From: Paenibacillus oralis
GTDB lineage: Bacteria; Bacillota; Bacilli; Paenibacillales; Paenibacillaceae
DNA: 64,000 nucleotides
Direction of reading: 5' to 3'
Assembly: GCF_003863965.1 (NCBI RefSeq)
Contig: NZ_RRCN01000001.1
Coordinates: 7,189,071-7,253,070, forward strand
Shown here: piece after piece, positions 1 to 10,486 of the stretch
Layout: each line of letters opens with the position of its first letter
Position numbering within the stretch: position 1 is the first letter of the stretch
Position numbers and translations under genes: made by a program
Notes under the pieces: model-generated
Told to the model about the DNA's origin: nothing
The model's input: only the letters and a program-made list of their open reading frames with translations
Databases searched by the model: none

Positions 1-2
1 AA

Positions 3-2048
3 TTCAACCGCCGCGTGCTGAAGGAAGCGAAAGATCCGGAGACGCCTTTGCTGGAAAAAGCCAAGTTTCTCTCAATCGTGTCGAGCAATTTGGACGAGTT
101 CATGAGCGTGCGCGTGGCCGGAATCCAGGATCAGATCCGCGCGGGTTACACCAAAAAAGATTTTACCGGCTATACGCCTGATGGATTATACCAACGCCTG
201 ATTTCGCGAATCTCGGCGATGGTCGGCGAGCAGTACCGGACATTCCGGGACCTGTCGAGACAGCTCGCCAAAGAGAACATCGTGTTCCTGAAATACGATG
301 AGCTGACTTCGACGCAGCGCAAATCGATGGAAACGTATTATCACGATATTATTTTTCCGGTGCTGACGCCGATGGCTGTCGACCAGAGCAGACCGTTTCC
401 GCTGGTTCATACGGGTTTTGTGTATTTGTCCGTCGTGCTGGAGCGGGAAAAAGAGGCGCGGAAACCGGACGGCGAGGAGGAGAAGGAGCCTTATTTCGCG
501 ATCGTGCAAATTCCTTCGAACCTGTCCCGCATCATTCCGCTGCCGCATCATTCCAACAGCAAAAAGCAGTCTTTCATTCTGATCGAAGAGCTGATCCGCC
601 ATCATATTCAAACGCTGTTCAGCGGTTATGTATCGCTCGCCGTACACGAGTTCAGGGTAACCCGAAACGCCGATCTGGCGTTTGACGAAGAAGGGGCCGA
701 GGATTTGCTCGAGGAGATTGAAAAAGAGCTGCGGAAACGCCGGTGGGGGGCGCCCGTGCGGCTGGAGATCCAAAAGGGCATCCATCCTTACGCACTGGAG
801 GTGCTGAAGGAGGAATTCGAAATTACGGACGCCGTATTTGAGATCGACGGGCCGCTTGATTTAAGCTTTCTCGGCAAGCTGCCGGGCGTGGTCAAAGGGT
901 ATCCGAAGCTCCGCTACCCGCAGATCGATCCGGTGTACCCCCGGGAATTCGAAGCCGATGACGATTTTTTCGAAGTGCTTAAGCAAGGGGACGTGCTGGT
1001 CTACCATCCTTACGAAAGCTTCGACGCCGTGACGGATTTCATCAGCCAGGCTTCGGAGGACCCGGCCGTGATGGCGATCAAGATGACGTTGTACCGGGTC
1101 AGCGGCAATTCGCCGCTCATCCGGGCGCTCGCCCGGGCCGCGGAATCGGGGAAGCAGGTTACCGTCGTCGTAGAGCTCAAGGCGAGGTTCGACGAAGAGC
1201 GCAATATCGCCTGGGCCCGCACGCTGGAGAAAGCGGGATGCCACGTCGTGTACGGCTTGGTGGGTCTCAAAACCCATGCCAAAATTTTGCTCGTCGTCCG
1301 GCAGGAAGGCCGTGATTTAAGACGGTACGTGCATGTGGGAACGGGGAATTACAACGACATCACCGCGCGCCTGTATACCGATATCGGCTTGTTTACGACG
1401 GATTCCGCGATCGGCGAGGACGCCTCGCAATTGTTTAACCTGATCACCGGATACTCGGACGCCGGCGAGTGGCAGGCATTTACGCTGGCGCCGACGGGGA
1501 TGAAGGACAAACTGTTTGCGCTGATTCGCCGGGAAGCCGAACACGCCGCGGCCGGAAGGCCGGCCAAAATCATCGCCAAAATGAATTCGCTGTCCAACCA
1601 GGAGATGATCGACGAACTGTACGCCGCTTCCCAGGCCGGGGTGTACATCGATTTGATCGTCCGCGGCGTCTGCTGCCTGCGCCCCGGTGTGGAAGGCCTA
1701 AGCGAACGAATTACGGTGCGCAGCATCGTCGACCGTTTTTTGGAGCATTCGCGTATTTATTATTTTGAAAATGGAGGAGAGCCGGAGGTCTGGCTGTCCA
1801 GCGCGGATTGGATGACGCGCAACCTGACGCGCCGGCTGGAGCTGATGTGTCCCGTGACAAAACCGGAGACCCGGGAGGCGCTCGTGCAGATTTTAATGCT
1901 GTCGCTCTCCGATAACGTCAAAGCGAAGCGGCTTGTGCCAAGCGGCAAATACGAGCCGGTCTCCGGCAGCCAGCCCGTCTGCCGCAGCCAATTTGACGCG
2001 CTTGACATCAGCGTGTGGAAGAAGGGCGAACCTCCCACTCCAATCTGA
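3..2048 (+). CDS. ppk1: Polyphosphate kinase 1, 5'-truncated by window edge
   Basis: Makes and reverses polyphosphate from the gamma-phosphate of ATP, normally as a membrane-associated homotetramer. The frame is open from base 3 and reads FNRRVLKEA, a conserved early PPK motif, so only the first few dozen residues are missing; the GTG at base 15 is internal, not the start. About 680 residues are visible. The middle holds the catalytic region with KTHAK (the autophosphorylated histidine by family knowledge), HVGTGNYND, and further on FLEHSRIYYF, which carries the second conserved histidine. The C-terminal 41 bp overlap the 3' end of the convergent exopolyphosphatase gene, so synthesis and breakdown enzymes of the same polymer are tail to tail. 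Identification is very secure; only the start is unseen. Confidence 0.97.
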   Translation, partial: FNRRVLKEAKDPETPLLEKAKFLSIVSSNLDEFMSVRVAGIQDQIRAGYTKKDFTGYTPDGLYQRLISRISAMVGEQYRTFRDLSRQLAKENIVFLKYDELTSTQRKSMETYYHDIIFPVLTPMAVDQSRPFPLVHTGFVYLSVVLEREKEARKPDGEEEKEPYFAIVQIPSNLSRIIPLPHHSNSKKQSFILIEELIRHHIQTLFSGYVSLAVHEFRVTRNADLAFDEEGAEDLLEEIEKELRKRRWGAPVRLEIQKGIHPYALEVLKEEFEITDAVFEIDGPLDLSFLGKLPGVVKGYPKLRYPQIDPVYPREFEADDDFFEVLKQGDVLVYHPYESFDAVTDFISQASEDPAVMAIKMTLYRVSGNSPLIRALARAAESGKQVTVVVELKARFDEERNIAWARTLEKAGCHVVYGLVGLKTHAKILLVVRQEGRDLRRYVHVGTGNYNDITARLYTDIGLFTTDSAIGEDASQLFNLITGYSDAGEWQAFTLAPTGMKDKLFALIRREAEHAAAGRPAKIIAKMNSLSNQEMIDELYAASQAGVYIDLIVRGVCCLRPGVEGLSERITVRSIVDRFLEHSRIYYFENGGEPEVWLSSADWMTRNLTRRLELMCPVTKPETREALVQILMLSLSDNVKAKRLVPSGKYEPVSGSQPVCRSQFDALDISVWKKGEPPTPI

Positions 2049-3549
2049 GGTCCCACGCTTTTTTGAAGTTTTTTGCCGCAGCTTCGAGCTGCCTGATTTC
2101 CAGGTAAGCTTGACTGCGGCTTTTTAGCGTCAACAGCAGCGCGCCGTCGGCAGCTTCGGCCTTGAGCAGTTCGACGCATTGCGTTTCGCTGGCATCCAGG
2201 GCGACGGCCGTCTCCACAATGGCGCCCAGCTTCTGAATCAGCGTTTCGTCCTCCTCCGTGAGCAGTTCCCTGTAAATCCCCAGGTTCATTTTTTTTCCGT
2301 GATTGGCCGGATAATCCGCCACGTACCCGCATATTACGGCCTCGCGGTGGGTTAAAGCGCCAAGCGGGGCTTGCGTCAGCCAGTATAACGTATGCTTGTC
2401 GTACTGGTGATAACGTACGGTGCCGCCGATTTTGTACAGCATCGCAGCCGCAGCCGCAAGCTGCCGGGTTTTCGGTTCGCCGACGGTGGCTCCCAGCAGG
2501 AGATCATGCAGCCGGATGGCGTACCGGCTGACCTGCTGAAAATGAGCGTGCGGAGCCTGGATATGAAAAGCGAGCAAGCCCTGGGCCTGCCGCGCCAACA
2601 CTTCGGAGGCGGCGGGAGCCTTGAGGCCCAGCGCATCCTGCAGCAGGCCTTCCCGCAGGCCCGATCCGCTGACCAGGCAGCAGTCCGCCCCGATACGCGC
2701 GAAAATGGCCTGCAGAATAATCAGCCCGGGAGCGATAATATCGGTCCGCGCTTTGGCCAACCCGTCAAGGCGCTTGCGTTTTTCGAGCGGCATGAACGGC
2801 AGCGTCTCGGCATAATGGCGGATACTTTCCGGGGCCAGCCTGTAATAGTGGGCAAGCCGCAGCGGATATTTGCGCCGGCGCTGGTCCAGCTTGCCGAGCG
2901 TGCGGATCGTGCCGCCCAGGCCGATTAACGGCAACCCCGGGTGAGCGGACACCCAGGGATGCCCCGACAGCATCCGTTCAATCTCGGCCGCCAGACTGGC
3001 CGTGTTTTCGGCCGTCCACGGTTCTTTTCCGTTCCCGAACCTGACCTGGGCATTCACCGCCCCTAAAGGGAGCGAGAAGCTATGCAGCAGTTTGCGGGCG
3101 CGAAACAAGGTGATCTCCGTGCTGCCGCCCCCAATGTCAATGATAAAACCGTCCTCCTCCGCCATGGCTCCGGCGACGCCGAGAAAGCCGAAATAGGCTT
3201 CCTGCTCCCCGGTGAGGATTTCGATCTCAAGACCGGTACGCTCCTTAAGCAATTCGGCAATTTCCCGCGCATTGGCCGCGTTCCGGATCGCCGCCGTCGC
3301 GGCGACGCGGATTTGCCGGCAGCCATACACTGCGCAAATTTCCCTGAATTGCTCCAGAATCGGTACGATCGAAAGGACGTCCTTCCGCTCCATTGCTCCC
3401 CCCGCGTTCATCTTTTCGCTGAGGCGGGCGGACTCTTTAATTTCCTGAACTAACCGGTACTCCCCTTGCGGCGTCGCTTCATAAATAGCCAGACGGATGG
3501 AGTTGGATCCGATGTCAATGATTCCGATCGTCATGCGGCTGTTTTCCAT
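2008..3549 (-). CDS. ppx: Exopolyphosphatase / guanosine pentaphosphatase family (Ppx/GppA)
   Basis: Releases phosphate from polyphosphate chain ends and may also hydrolyse pppGpp, as in the Ppx/GppA family. The 513-residue protein starts with the actin-fold phosphate-1 motif DIGSNSIRLAIYE (about residues 11-23) and has the second nucleotide motif DIGGGSTEI (about 142-150). The C-terminal ~200 residues are the HD-like helical region usual for long Ppx proteins. The ATG follows AGGAGC at good spacing. The gene converges on ppk1 and the two coding sequences overlap by 41 bp with no room for a terminator between them. Which substrate dominates cannot be told from the sequence. Confidence 0.93.
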   Translation of the reverse strand: MENSRMTIGIIDIGSNSIRLAIYEATPQGEYRLVQEIKESARLSEKMNAGGAMERKDVLSIVPILEQFREICAVYGCRQIRVAATAAIRNAANAREIAELLKERTGLEIEILTGEQEAYFGFLGVAGAMAEEDGFIIDIGGGSTEITLFRARKLLHSFSLPLGAVNAQVRFGNGKEPWTAENTASLAAEIERMLSGHPWVSAHPGLPLIGLGGTIRTLGKLDQRRRKYPLRLAHYYRLAPESIRHYAETLPFMPLEKRKRLDGLAKARTDIIAPGLIILQAIFARIGADCCLVSGSGLREGLLQDALGLKAPAASEVLARQAQGLLAFHIQAPHAHFQQVSRYAIRLHDLLLGATVGEPKTRQLAAAAAMLYKIGGTVRYHQYDKHTLYWLTQAPLGALTHREAVICGYVADYPANHGKKMNLGIYRELLTEEDETLIQKLGAIVETAVALDASETQCVELLKAEAADGALLLTLKSRSQAYLEIRQLEAAAKNFKKAWDLRLEWEVRPSSTR

Positions 3550-3961
3550 AGTTTGCTCCTAAACACGACATAAAAGTAAGTTTTACCTCACTTTATCCCA
3601 AATTCGTCCAAAAATAAACCTTGCCGCGGTTAATTCGGCAACATTTTCAGCTTTTCGCAAGTTTAGGTAGTGTGATCGTTCTGATTAGAAAGTCTAGCCG
3701 GCAACCGGTCGTGGCAAGAAAAGCTGGAAGGGCGTTGAAAGCGTACAGGGCAGGGGGGCCGATCGGTTGGTCGGCAGATCAATATCTGCTGTCCGGACGC
3801 TTTGCACGATTATCCCGTTTGATCAGGGAAGCAGAGCAGAAGGTAAATTCAGGAGAAAAAGATATATTTGTAAGTAGCAGTCATGTTCGAGATCATTAGA
3901 CAGGTTATTGCTGCAACCTGAATCCGTCTGCATCAATGCCGGCACCGTTCAAGCACTTCGA
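3550..3961. other. Intergenic stretch, no convincing gene
   Basis: Between ppx and the transposase remnant. A 92-codon open frame exists on the plus strand (3621-3899), but it lacks a ribosome binding site and I recognise no family in it. I see no RNA gene. The stretch may be remnant DNA brought in or scrambled with the adjacent insertion sequence. Confidence 0.4.
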
Positions 3962-4806
3962 TCAGGCTGCAGCCGCAAGGGGCTGATTCGGTCGGCGCAC
4001 GATCAGGCGGCTGTAGGTGAGCACCGGCATCGCCACACCCATACGCAACAACTTCTGCCACATCGTTTCTTCCACTCCGGACAGGCAACCGCCGGTGTCC
4101 GGTGTACTCGTTCAGGTACGCCTGCAGATGCTTCAGTCCCAAGGCTATATATGTACTCTTCAGCGATTCCCACGCCTCTCTCACCACTTTCCGCAAGGGC
4201 GCATACAGCCGAAAGGCTAGGGGGAACGACTCTACCGCCGTTGTACGGACATCCACATGCCCGTTGATGAACGCGGTTAGATCGTGACAGTTTGCTCTTT
4301 TTTCGCCTCCCCGCTTATGCGGCACCAGGCGGATTTTGACCTGCTCCGGGATCGCCCGACTCTGTTACCGTGCAGCCGGCTACGACCGCCGAGGCATACG
4401 GATGGGAAAACTGATACCGGGACGGATTACGCCCATATACATCGCTGTTCACCTTCACCTCTCCGCAGAGTAGCTCCTGGGCATCGAACTCGCCGATGGC
4501 ATAGCGTATTTTGTGCAACTCCAGCGCCTGGAACCACTTGAGCAGGGGCAAATGCGTTCCTTCAAAAATCGTACCGACCAAAGCCGACGTTTGATGCTTG
4601 CACCTTCCGCACTCGAATAAGGGGATATGCCGGGAGGTCAGGCATCTGCATCGGGTGTAAGCGTACCACGGGCAGACGAAGCCGCTTGGCCACTTCATCG
4701 CGATCAGCGCCTCCATGTAGGCCTGCTCGCTGTAATAACGGCTGCTGAATGATTTGAATATCCGCTCGCCCTCCGAATCCAGAATGCAGAATATACGAAC
4801 GAGCGT
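3962..4806 (-). pseudogene. Degenerate IS1595-family (ISXO2-like) transposase
   Basis: Three pieces in different frames make one transposase. The N-terminal piece (about 4806 down to 4350) has FKSFSSRYYSEQAYMEALI, WPSGFVCP and ECGRCKHQTSALVGTIF, the zinc-finger start typical of IS1595 transposases. The frame then shifts near 4350 into VKIRLVPHKRGGEKRANCHD and LGLKHLQAYLNEYT, and again near 4085 into LSGVEETMWQKLLRMGVAM, ending at a stop at 3962. At least two frameshifts and a tyrosine in place of an expected zinc-binding cysteine (CPWY) show it is dead. I could not identify terminal inverted repeats with confidence. An ATG near the true start is absent in the surviving frame. Confidence 0.8.
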
Positions 4807-4852
4807 TCGTTTTACTTCATTTTACCAAACATTCGTTCTCTTATCAAACGAA
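4795..4852 (-). promoter_or_regulatory. Promoter with operator-like palindromes upstream of the transposase remnant
   Basis: On the minus strand TTGATA (4847-4842) is followed after 17 nt by TAAAAT (4824-4819). Just downstream is a palindrome, ACGAACG-AG-CGTTCGT (4795-4810), and a second inverted repeat, TTCGTT/AACGAA (4832-4852), overlaps the -35 region. This layout is typical of an autoregulated TetR-type promoter; the only frame it now reads into is the broken transposase. Function is inferred from pattern only. Confidence 0.45.
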
Positions 4853-5055
4853 CATCTCACCTGAACCGCCTCATTTTTTCCCCATTGATCCTTGTCCTAC
4901 CCCCTAACACCTGTCCACTGAATGAAAGGGATAATCGTGCAAAGCAGCATGCAGGGACACCAAGACACCAAGGCACGAATACTAAATAGAACGCGCCATT
5001 TTTAAAGCTAACTGGAAAATATCCAATGGGAACGCCAGTACATAAATTCACCTAG
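4853..5055. other. Intergenic stretch, nothing coding
   Basis: No supported gene. It contains one copy of a TGGAAAATATCCAAT palindrome (5013-5027), which matches the unit of the repeat element at 27992-28178 but is alone here. Confidence 0.4.
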
Positions 5056-5086
5056 AAAAAACCGGCGCCTCTAAAGGCGCCGGCTT
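5056..5086 (-). terminator. Rho-independent terminator of ptsHI
   Basis: Perfect 8-bp GC stem CCGGCGCC/GGCGCCGG (5062-5069 with 5076-5083) with a 6-nt loop, followed on the minus strand by six T residues (5061-5056). It lies about 50 nt past the ptsI stop. Confidence 0.85.
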
Positions 5087-5133
5087 AACAGAGAAACCCG
5101 CAAAACTAGTTGGAAAAGAATAGATAGAACTTC

Positions 5134-6838
<1,705 letters not shown>

Positions 6839-6846
<8 letters not shown>

Positions 6847-7114
6847 TTACTTCTCCTAACCCCTCGTTAACCATGACGTCGGTGAGCGCTTGAAGAGCTT
6901 CTGCAGCCTGTTCTCCTTCTACGGACAACGTAATGGTGTCCCCTTGCTCCAGTCCCAGGGACAGCACCCCGAGAATCGATTTCAGAGTCACTTTTTTACC
7001 CTTCGCTTCGGCAAAGGATTCAGCTCCTTTAAACTTGTTAGCCGTATTTACCAATGCCGTAGCAGGGCGTGCATGAATACCGTCTTCATCCGTAATTCTA
7101 AAGGTTCTTTCCAT
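6839..7114 (-). CDS. ptsH: Phosphocarrier protein HPr
   Basis: Small PTS carrier of 91 residues that moves phosphate from enzyme I to sugar-specific EIIA domains. It shows both regulatory sites of Gram-positive HPr: the catalytic histidine in GIHARPA (residue ~15) and the serine in LKSILGVLSLG (~46) that HPr kinase phosphorylates so that HPr can act as CcpA co-repressor. I chose the ATG at 7114 because MERTF begins the conserved fold and GAGAGGA lies 8 nt upstream; an in-frame ATG farther up would add 16 unrelated residues. The gene lies 130 bp after ptsG and overlaps ptsI. Confidence 0.97.
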
Positions 7115-7163
7115 AATAAAATCCTCTCGCTTTCTCATCAATGTAGTATAAATGTATATCAAC

Positions 7164-7240
7164 GCTCCCTTTTATTTTAAGGGAACGAGGTTACAATTCC
7201 AAATTTTTTACTGGCGCCCGTGACGCCAAAGCGTTTGGCG
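7164..7240 (-). other. Hairpins in the ptsG-ptsH gap
   Basis: Two inverted repeats lie between ptsG and ptsH: CGCCAAA-GCG-TTTGGCG (7224-7240), overlapped by an alternative TGGCG/CGCCA stem (7212-7228), and a weaker TCCCTT/AAGGGA stem (7166-7185). None is followed by a T tract on the minus strand, so they look more like processing or attenuating structures than true terminators. Confidence 0.3.
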
Positions 7241-7244
7241 GTTC

Positions 7245-9308
7245 TTATTTGATTGTGACGATACCAGGTTCGCCTTTCGCCAGCTTACCGGTTTTGTTCA
7301 GCTTGACCGCTGCCCCTTCCGGCAGGTTGGAGAACACGATCGGCGAAATAATCGAAGGCGCGTGCTCTTTCACGTAATCCAAGTCGACCTCCATAATCGG
7401 CTGTCCGGCCGAAACCAGGTCGCCTTCGCTCACGAGCACGTTGAAGCCTTGTCCTTTCAGCTTCACGGTGTTCACCCCGATGTGCACCAGCACTTCCTTG
7501 CCGCCGTCCGACATGATCCCGACGGCATGCTTGCTCGGAAATACGTTAAACACCTTGCCGTAGACCGGAGAAGCGATGACGCCGTCATGCGGCAAAACCG
7601 CAAAGCCGTCGCCCGTCATTTTTTCCGCGAACACCGGGTCCGGCACATTGGAAATATCCATCAGTTCGCCGTTGACCGGCATCACGATATCCTCGTAGAT
7701 GATAGCGTCGCCGTCCTGGGCCGCCTGCTGCTCTGCTTCGGCGGGTTTGTCCGCCTCCGTCTTCTCGGCGGCTCTCGGCGCCTTGCCGCTCATAATATCG
7801 GCAATTTGCGTCTTGATCGTATCGGAGCGCGTGCCGAAGATCGCCTGGATATTGTTGCCGACCTCCAGGACACCGGAAGCCCCCAGATTTTTCATCCGGT
7901 CCTTGCTTACGTTCGCTTTATCCTTGACTTCAACCCGCAGCCGCGTGATGCAAGCGTCCAGGTGGACGATGTTTTCCTGTCCGCCCAGGGCGGACAAAAT
8001 ATTGTGCGGCAGCTCATCCTGCGTAACTTTTCCCCGGCTGGCTTCCGCATCTTCATTATCATCAGCCGGGTCTTCCCGTCCCGGCGTCCTGAGGTTGAAC
8101 TTGCGGATGACGAACCGGAATCCGAAATAATAGATCACAGCCAAAATCAAGCCGACGATGATGACGTACCACCAAGGCGTGCGGTTTGGAATAACCCCAA
8201 AAATGAGGTAGTCAATCAAACCGCCGGAGAAAGTCATCCCAACTTTTACGCCCAAAAGATGCATCGTCATAAACGACAAACCGGCAAAAACACAGTGCAC
8301 TGCGAACAGGACCGGAGCTACGAACAGGAACGAGAATTCGAGCGGTTCGGTAATCCCCGTCAGAAACGAGGTCAACGCCGCCGAGCCCATAATCCCCGCC
8401 ACATATTTCTTATGCTCGGGTCTGGCCTCGTGATAAATGGCGAGCGCCGCCGCCGGCAAGCCGAACATCATGAACGGGAATTTGCCGGTCATGAACGTAC
8501 CGGCCGTAAACGGCACGCCATCGCGAAGCTGGGCCATAAAGATGTTCTGGTCGCCGCGCACCAGTTGGCCCGCCGCATTGGTGTATTCCCCGAATTCGAA
8601 CCAGAACGGCGAATAGAAGATGTGGTGCAGACCAAACGGAATCAATGCGCGTTCGATAATCCCGAACACAAACGCGGATAACGTCCGGTTCTGATCCAGC
8701 ATAAAGTGGGACGCGGCGTTTAGACCCGATTGAATCGGGGGCCAGATGACGACCATCAGCAAACCAAGCAGCACCGAGGTGGCCGCCGTCATGATCGGAA
8801 CAAACCGTTTTCCGGCGAAAAATCCGAGATAAGACGGCAGTTCGATCTTAAAGAAGCGGTTATACATGGCGGCGGCCAATATCCCGACGATAATCCCGCC
8901 AAACACGCCGGTGGCTAGTGTCGGAATGCCCAGCACATCGGCGTAGGCCGCGTTGGTTCCGATCATCGATGGCGTTACGCCAATGACCGTACCCATCGTT
9001 ACGTTCATCACGAGATAGCCGATAATCGCGGCCAAGCCGGCGACACCCTCGCCTCCGGCCAGACCAACGGCAACGCCGACGGCGAAGAGCAAGGCCAGAT
9101 TCGTGAACACGATCTGTCCGGCGTTCATCATAACGGTCGCTATCGCATGAATCGTATGGTTGTCCAAGGCTGGAACCCGTTCAAGAAAGTCCGGGCTGAC
9201 CAGCATATTGCCGATCCCCAGGAGCAGTCCTGCAGCAGGGAGCAGCGCGACGGGCAGCATAAGCGCTTTCCCGACCCGCTGCAAAACACCAAAGAAACGC
9301 TTGAACAT
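7245..9308 (-). CDS. ptsG: PTS glucose-specific EIICBA permease
   Basis: Imports and phosphorylates glucose. The 687-residue protein is a three-domain fusion in order IIC-IIB-IIA. Residues ~1-395 are the membrane IIC channel (many hydrophobic helices; HHIFYSPFWFEFGEY and ITEPLEFSFLFVAP motifs). Residues ~430-510 are IIB with the phosphocysteine in HLDACITRLRVEV. The C-terminal ~150 residues are IIA with the histidine pair in SKHAVGIMSDGG and EVLVHIGVNTV. The ATG at 9308 is preceded by a perfect AGGAGGG; the longer frame would add 16 residues without a binding site. The leader upstream carries a terminator/antiterminator, and glcT, the likely antiterminator gene, is next upstream. An acidic, alanine-rich linker joins IIB and IIA. 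Confidence 0.96.
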   Translation of the reverse strand: MFKRFFGVLQRVGKALMLPVALLPAAGLLLGIGNMLVSPDFLERVPALDNHTIHAIATVMMNAGQIVFTNLALLFAVGVAVGLAGGEGVAGLAAIIGYLVMNVTMGTVIGVTPSMIGTNAAYADVLGIPTLATGVFGGIIVGILAAAMYNRFFKIELPSYLGFFAGKRFVPIMTAATSVLLGLLMVVIWPPIQSGLNAASHFMLDQNRTLSAFVFGIIERALIPFGLHHIFYSPFWFEFGEYTNAAGQLVRGDQNIFMAQLRDGVPFTAGTFMTGKFPFMMFGLPAAALAIYHEARPEHKKYVAGIMGSAALTSFLTGITEPLEFSFLFVAPVLFAVHCVFAGLSFMTMHLLGVKVGMTFSGGLIDYLIFGVIPNRTPWWYVIIVGLILAVIYYFGFRFVIRKFNLRTPGREDPADDNEDAEASRGKVTQDELPHNILSALGGQENIVHLDACITRLRVEVKDKANVSKDRMKNLGASGVLEVGNNIQAIFGTRSDTIKTQIADIMSGKAPRAAEKTEADKPAEAEQQAAQDGDAIIYEDIVMPVNGELMDISNVPDPVFAEKMTGDGFAVLPHDGVIASPVYGKVFNVFPSKHAVGIMSDGGKEVLVHIGVNTVKLKGQGFNVLVSEGDLVSAGQPIMEVDLDYVKEHAPSIISPIVFSNLPEGAAVKLNKTGKLAKGEPGIVTIK

Positions 9309-9340
9309 AATGCACCCTCCTGAAATATTAAATTGATCAT

Positions 9341-9448
9341 AACAACAAAAAAGCATGAGTTAAAAAAGACTTTCGGTTATCGTTTCGTTAGGGATATAGT
9401 ACCCCGTAATCCAACGATACACTCAAAAACCTTTTATCAACTCATGCC
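9341..9448 (-). promoter_or_regulatory. ptsG leader: GlcT antiterminator (RAT-like) hairpin and terminator
   Basis: On the minus-strand leader a 7-bp stem, TATCGTT/AACGATA (9379-9385 with 9414-9420), encloses an inner GGG/CCC pairing, as in ribonucleic antiterminator hairpins bound by BglG/GlcT proteins. Around it, AGCATGAGTT (9352-9361) pairs with AACTCATGC (9440-9448) and is followed by a T-rich run (9351-9341), giving a terminator arm. Binding by GlcT is inferred from known ptsG control and from glcT lying directly upstream. Confidence 0.6.
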
Positions 9449-9534
9449 TGATCGAATCAGTTACACATTGTGATTTGATATTGTTGTTAATGCATTTGAA
9501 ATTATAGCAGACCTATTTTGCTTACGCAAGAGGT

Positions 9535-10380
9535 CTAATTTATTTCGGGCGGTACGATGCGGTGCAAATGCATTGTCAAATAGGAGACTTCCGCCTGATA
9601 AACCGGCATTTTCAGGCGTTTTTCCATCACTTTGGTCAATTTCCAAGCCAGCGAATACAGGATCGGATACTCGCGCTTAAGCAAGCTTTCCAGCTTATCG
9701 ACCTCGGCCACCCGCTCGCCGCGGCGGACCCGTTCGATGGCAAACCGCAGGTGCGTCAGCAGCCGCGAATAGTCGAGCGAGTGCCGCAAGATGGAAAAAT
9801 GCAGCTCATCCTCAATAATGCCGACCAAGTCGGCGATCAGTTGGGCATGCCCCCGCACCTCGCTGATGTGGCGGTTCGTCAAGGCGCTGTTGATGTGAAG
9901 CGCCACGAATCCGGTTTCATCCTGGCCGAGATCGACGCCCATTTTCCGGCGGATCAAATCGATGGCGTATTCGGCCAACTCGAATTCCAGCGGATAAAGC
10001 TCCTTCGTTTCAAACAGAAACGGATTGTGGAAGGCGAGATCCTGCTCCGCCCGCTTAATGGCAAACGCCAAGTGGTCCGTGAGCGCAATATGGATGTGCT
10101 CATTCAATGTCGCTTGCGTTTTGCTGGAAATATACATGATGATTTCGCCAATGAGCTCAATCAGTTGTTCGTCCACCTGGGGAATGAGCTGTTTGTATTG
10201 TTCCTGTTCCTGCTGATTCGTAAGAATGAACAGTTTCTCTACCGCCTCAAGAGGAATGGACTCGCCCGATTTGCGGTTAAATCCGATGCCTTTGCCGATC
10301 ACAACGACTTCGCCACGATCCGGATGGTTGGCGATAATGACGTTGTTATTCAACACTTTGGCTATGCGTAGACTGTTCAC
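9535..10380 (-). CDS. glcT: ptsGHI operon antiterminator GlcT (BglG/SacY family)
   Basis: RNA-binding antiterminator that lets transcription pass the ptsG leader terminator when glucose is present. The 281-residue protein has the N-terminal RNA-binding domain (SLRIAKVLNNNVIIA, GKGIGFNRKSG; residues 1-55), then two PTS regulation domains with the conserved histidine contexts IHIALTDHLAFAIKR, GFVALHINSAL and YLTMHLHRIV. I chose GTG at 10380, because AGAGGTG lies 7 nt before it and it gives the standard MNSLRIAKVL start; the ATG upstream adds a tail not typical of the family. It is followed by its target leader and ptsG. Confidence 0.93.
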   Translation of the reverse strand: MNSLRIAKVLNNNVIIANHPDRGEVVVIGKGIGFNRKSGESIPLEAVEKLFILTNQQEQEQYKQLIPQVDEQLIELIGEIIMYISSKTQATLNEHIHIALTDHLAFAIKRAEQDLAFHNPFLFETKELYPLEFELAEYAIDLIRRKMGVDLGQDETGFVALHINSALTNRHISEVRGHAQLIADLVGIIEDELHFSILRHSLDYSRLLTHLRFAIERVRRGERVAEVDKLESLLKREYPILYSLAWKLTKVMEKRLKMPVYQAEVSYLTMHLHRIVPPEIN

Positions 10381-10486
10381 AGATTGCACCTCTTCTTGTC
10401 TTTTCTCCGAAAACATGTACGCCCATTATAAACGATTGGCCGAGCCCTTGTCAGCCGTTTGCGGAATAATTGAAAAGAAGAGTCTG

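Noticed and set aside
3621..3899. 92-codon plus-strand frame before the IS remnant
   Set aside because: No binding site, no recognised motif, sits beside degenerate mobile DNA; too weak to call a gene.
4857..5051. 64-codon minus-strand frame between IS remnant and ptsI terminator
   Set aside because: Composition and lack of start signals suggest chance; it also includes a repeat palindrome.
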